Source: Pontibacter cellulosilyticus (lineage in GTDB: Bacteria > Bacteroidota > Bacteroidia > Cytophagales > Hymenobacteraceae). Taken from it: a DNA stretch of 64,000 nucleotides. Positions 61,880 through 64,000 of the stretch are shown one piece after another. The translations under genes were made by a program, and so were the position numbers. The stretch lies in NCBI RefSeq assembly GCF_014306105.1, contig NZ_JACRVF010000001.1:1132413-1196412 (forward strand). The letters are read 5' to 3'. The number at the start of each line of letters is the position of its first letter. The stretch's first letter is position 1. The notes under the pieces were generated by a model. The model saw only the letters and a program-made list of their open reading frames with translations. It searched no databases and was not told where the DNA came from.

Positions 61880-62623
61880 TTAAGACTGCTTAAAACTATT
61901 TTCCTGCTCTTTATCTAGTTCGCTGTGTACCATCTGCTTATAGCTCTTCCCTATCGGGAGTTCTTTCTCTCCTACCCGCACTGTGTTAGCGCCATACGCC
62001 GTTATTTTGTCGCGGGCTACTATGAAAGACCTGTGGATACGCAGGAATAACGAAGCTGGCAGTTTCTCTTCAGCATAGTTCATCCGTTGGTAGGTTAGCA
62101 AACTATGGTTGTCTTCTAACACTACTTTAATGTAGTCCTTCACACTTTCAATCCAGAGAATCTCCTTTAAGTATACCTTTACCATTTGCCTGTCTACTTT
62201 GTAGTATACATAAGGCTCTTCCTGCTTTAAATAGGTTTCTTCCTGTGTTACCTGCTGCCGGGCCATCACTTTGCCTACTGCCTTCAAGAAACGCTCCAGC
62301 GTTACGGGCTTTACAAGGTAATCTGCCACATCCAGTTCAAAACCTTCCACGGCATATTCGCGGTATGCAGTTGTTATTATAACGGCAGGTGGATTGGGTA
62401 AGGCACGTAAAAACTCCAACCCGGTAAGCTTAGGCATCTGTATGTCCAGGAACAGCAGGTCAACAGGCTGTTTTCGCAGTAGCGCAAAGGCATCGAGTGC
62501 ATTGTGGCAGACGCCAACTGCCTGCAACTCTTCTACTGTCTCTACATAAGATTGTATCAGATTGGCAGCCAGCGGCTCATCGTCTACGATCAAGCACTTC
62601 CAGCGGGCGTGTTGGTTCTTCAT
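61880..62623 (-). CDS. LytTR response regulator, module 3
   Basis: 247 residues. Receiver: CLIVDDEPLAANLIQSYVET with the Asp-Asp-Glu, Asp60 in FLDIQMPKLTGLEFL, then IITTAYREYAVEGF and LVKPVTLERFL (the Thr and Lys). LytTR domain from about residue 135: YVYYKVDRQMVKVYLKEILW, SVKDYIKVVLEDNHSLLTYQ and FLRIHRSFIVARDKITAYGA. The start lies 47 bases inside the kinase gene, so both proteins are translated from overlapping frames. Same design as modules 1 and 2. Confidence 0.94.
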   Translation of the reverse strand: MKNQHARWKCLIVDDEPLAANLIQSYVETVEELQAVGVCHNALDAFALLRKQPVDLLFLDIQMPKLTGLEFLRALPNPPAVIITTAYREYAVEGFELDVADYLVKPVTLERFLKAVGKVMARQQVTQEETYLKQEEPYVYYKVDRQMVKVYLKEILWIESVKDYIKVVLEDNHSLLTYQRMNYAEEKLPASLFLRIHRSFIVARDKITAYGANTVRVGEKELPIGKSYKQMVHSELDKEQENSFKQS

Positions 62624-63680
62624 GCGTTAATTCTTTTTGTGCAGGTGTAAGCTTTAGTGTTACCAGATAACTATCCGGACTGTCTAGTTGCTTTAACTCA
62701 TAGGCTCCATCTAACAATATATCCAGCCGCTTCAACACGTTTGTAATACCAAGTCCACCTTTTTTTACTTCCTCAGCACCTTCATCGGGCTTGCTGTTTT
62801 CTACTTTTAGCAAAAGCCAAGGCGCTTTGTATGAGATTTCTATGCGGAGCCAGCAGGTACCTGTATGCTGGCTTAACCCGTGTTTAAAGCTGTTTTCCAC
62901 AAAAGGCAGCAGTACTAGGGGTGGTACAGCTAGGCCTTCTACGTCTCCGTAAAGAGCAAATGACACATCCAGCCGATCCCCATAGCGGATCTTCTCGATT
63001 TCCAGGTAATTTCGGATGTAGCTGATTTCTCTTTTTAGGGGTGTCCACTCCCGGTTGCTATCGTACAGCATATACTCCAGCAAACCGGATAGTCGATAAA
63101 TCATTTCGGTTGTATAAGGAGAGCCTTTTTGCGACAGGGCGTAAATATTATTGATGGTATTGAAAAGGAAGTGTGGCTGCACCTGCGATTTGAGCAAACT
63201 TAGTTCTGCTTCTTTCTTTGCAGCTTCCAGTTGCTGCCTTTTCTTATCATCGTGTACCCATTTGTTGATGAAGTAAAACATCATAGCAAAGCTGATATTA
63301 AAGGCAATGTTACCCATAAAAATTAGCCAGCCTGTCAGGCCGCTAATAGATTCCAGGTAAGAACCAGCGAAGCCCTCCACCCCTTCCAGCACCAGAAAGT
63401 AGTTCAGGGTTTTCATAAGCAGCGTGTCGACCGCAATAGTCCCGATGAGTGCTAGGGTAAACATAGTTTTGCGGCCTTGCAGAAACAGCCTTGGCACCAG
63501 GAAGTATAAAGTGAAATATACTGCCGGTATGAGCATCAACACCCGTATCACCACTATTTTCAGATGAAAGACAGATGTTTCCGGATTATTCAGGATGCCC
63601 TGCTTAAAGATCCACTCATACAGCAGAAAGAGCAGCCAGGCTGCTGCATGCACAGCAATGTTTCTATATTTCCTACTCAT
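62577..63680 (-). CDS. LytS/YehU-type sensor histidine kinase, module 3
   Basis: 367 residues. Four membrane helices in the first 140 residues, then a coiled coil (DDKKRQQLEAAKKEAELSLL), SQVQPHFLFNTINNIYALSQ with His170, and the ATPase region with PLVLLPFVENSFKHGLSQHT (N-box) and KKGGLGITNVLKRLDILL (G-box). It is closest in layout to module 1. The gene is divergent from a signal-peptide gene that begins at 63955, a geometry that in modules 1 and 2 places the outer-membrane receptor there. Confidence 0.93.
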   Translation of the reverse strand: MSRKYRNIAVHAAAWLLFLLYEWIFKQGILNNPETSVFHLKIVVIRVLMLIPAVYFTLYFLVPRLFLQGRKTMFTLALIGTIAVDTLLMKTLNYFLVLEGVEGFAGSYLESISGLTGWLIFMGNIAFNISFAMMFYFINKWVHDDKKRQQLEAAKKEAELSLLKSQVQPHFLFNTINNIYALSQKGSPYTTEMIYRLSGLLEYMLYDSNREWTPLKREISYIRNYLEIEKIRYGDRLDVSFALYGDVEGLAVPPLVLLPFVENSFKHGLSQHTGTCWLRIEISYKAPWLLLKVENSKPDEGAEEVKKGGLGITNVLKRLDILLDGAYELKQLDSPDSYLVTLKLTPAQKELTHEEPTRPLEVLDRRR

Positions 63681-63954
63681 TTGAGTTTTAGCTTATCTAT
63701 AAATGTACTCTGTTTTGCATAAAGTACAGGCAACCAAAAGCCAATTTTAGACAAACACGCTTTTTCTTCGACGAACGGCTTAATCTTCTCATAAAATGCC
63801 AAATGTCATACTTCTAATGTCTCTTTAAGGCTGACCTGCTGCTTCGTCTAAAAACCATTTTTGGTGTTGTATAACCGCTTACATTCGGGAAGATAAAGGC
63901 GGAAGCACCTGCCCTGCAGTATCTGCCCTTTACAGAAACTATACAGAAAATCTT

Positions 63955-64000
63955 ATGAAAAAAATCTTAACAAAAACAGCACTAATAGCCATGTTAATAC
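63955..64000 (+). CDS. Start of a secreted protein (partial, cut by right edge)
   Basis: ATG at 63955 and 15 codons reading MKKILTKTALIAMLI: a positively charged start and hydrophobic core, typical of a signal peptide. It is the mirror image of the module 3 kinase, so I expect an outer-membrane barrel receptor as in modules 1 and 2, but only the leader is visible. Confidence 0.6.
   Translation, partial: MKKILTKTALIAMLI

Noticed and set aside
1..64000. CRISPR array, intact insertion sequence, phage or restriction system
   Set aside because: No regular short direct repeats with spacers, no intact transposase or phage structural gene, and no methylase/nuclease pair could be found on either strand.

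Overview
The window looks like chromosomal DNA from a Bacteroidota bacterium, most likely Cytophagales/Hymenobacteraceae (Pontibacter-like; this placement is inferred). The signs are: several TAnnTTTG promoters, two perfect copies with TTG 19 bases upstream; LytS/LytTR two-component pairs beside outer-membrane beta-barrel receptors with carboxypeptidase-regulatory-like N-terminal domains; a SusC-type remnant; and families common in this phylum (DUF2027-Smr, DUF2279, GldN-like). The 9-mer AAGTATAAA/TTTATACTT occurs at 27 places I could locate by eye, where about half an occurrence would be expected by chance.

Layout. 0-6 kb: end of a photolyase, DUF2279 and Smr proteins, RNase P RNA, a SIMPL-domain protein, two small unknown genes and tRNA-Glu(TTC), which is followed by a decayed serine recombinase. 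6.5-12 kb: a YD-repeat lipoprotein, then receptor/two-component module 1. 12-23 kb: LysE exporter, serine hydrolase, a porin-BCCT-Usp operon for compatible-solute uptake, MarC, an M50 protease, a GldN-like secreted protein, a broken secreted-protein gene and an acyltransferase. 24-38.6 kb: a dense ion and solute transport block (Ca/Na antiporter, DedA, Kup, a flippase-like protein, two APC permeases, bestrophin, Ca-type P-ATPase, DUF2721). 39-43 kb: LpxH-like phosphatase, glycosyltransferase and GH1 beta-glucosidase in a tight operon, then an RND pump remnant. 43.4-45 kb: the most unusual gene, a voltage-sensor-like membrane domain joined to an archaemetzincin-like domain whose catalytic Glu is replaced by Leu. 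45.7-50.3 kb: receptor/two-component module 2. 50.6-59.1 kb: AT-rich, gene-poor and full of broken genes (split radical-SAM photolyase-like gene, response regulator/cytochrome c chimera, frameshifted lipoprotein). 59-64 kb: YjjX NTPase, amidase and two-component module 3, probably divergent from a third receptor cut by the right edge.

A dispersed repeat of about 100 bp ends in a terminator-like hairpin and carries the conserved word GATAATTCCATCCTTTG. It occurs, whole or in part, at nine intergenic places. Two copies lie exactly where a coding sequence has been truncated. Together with seven or more pseudogenes this suggests ongoing rearrangement and decay around a core of intact membrane-transport and envelope genes.
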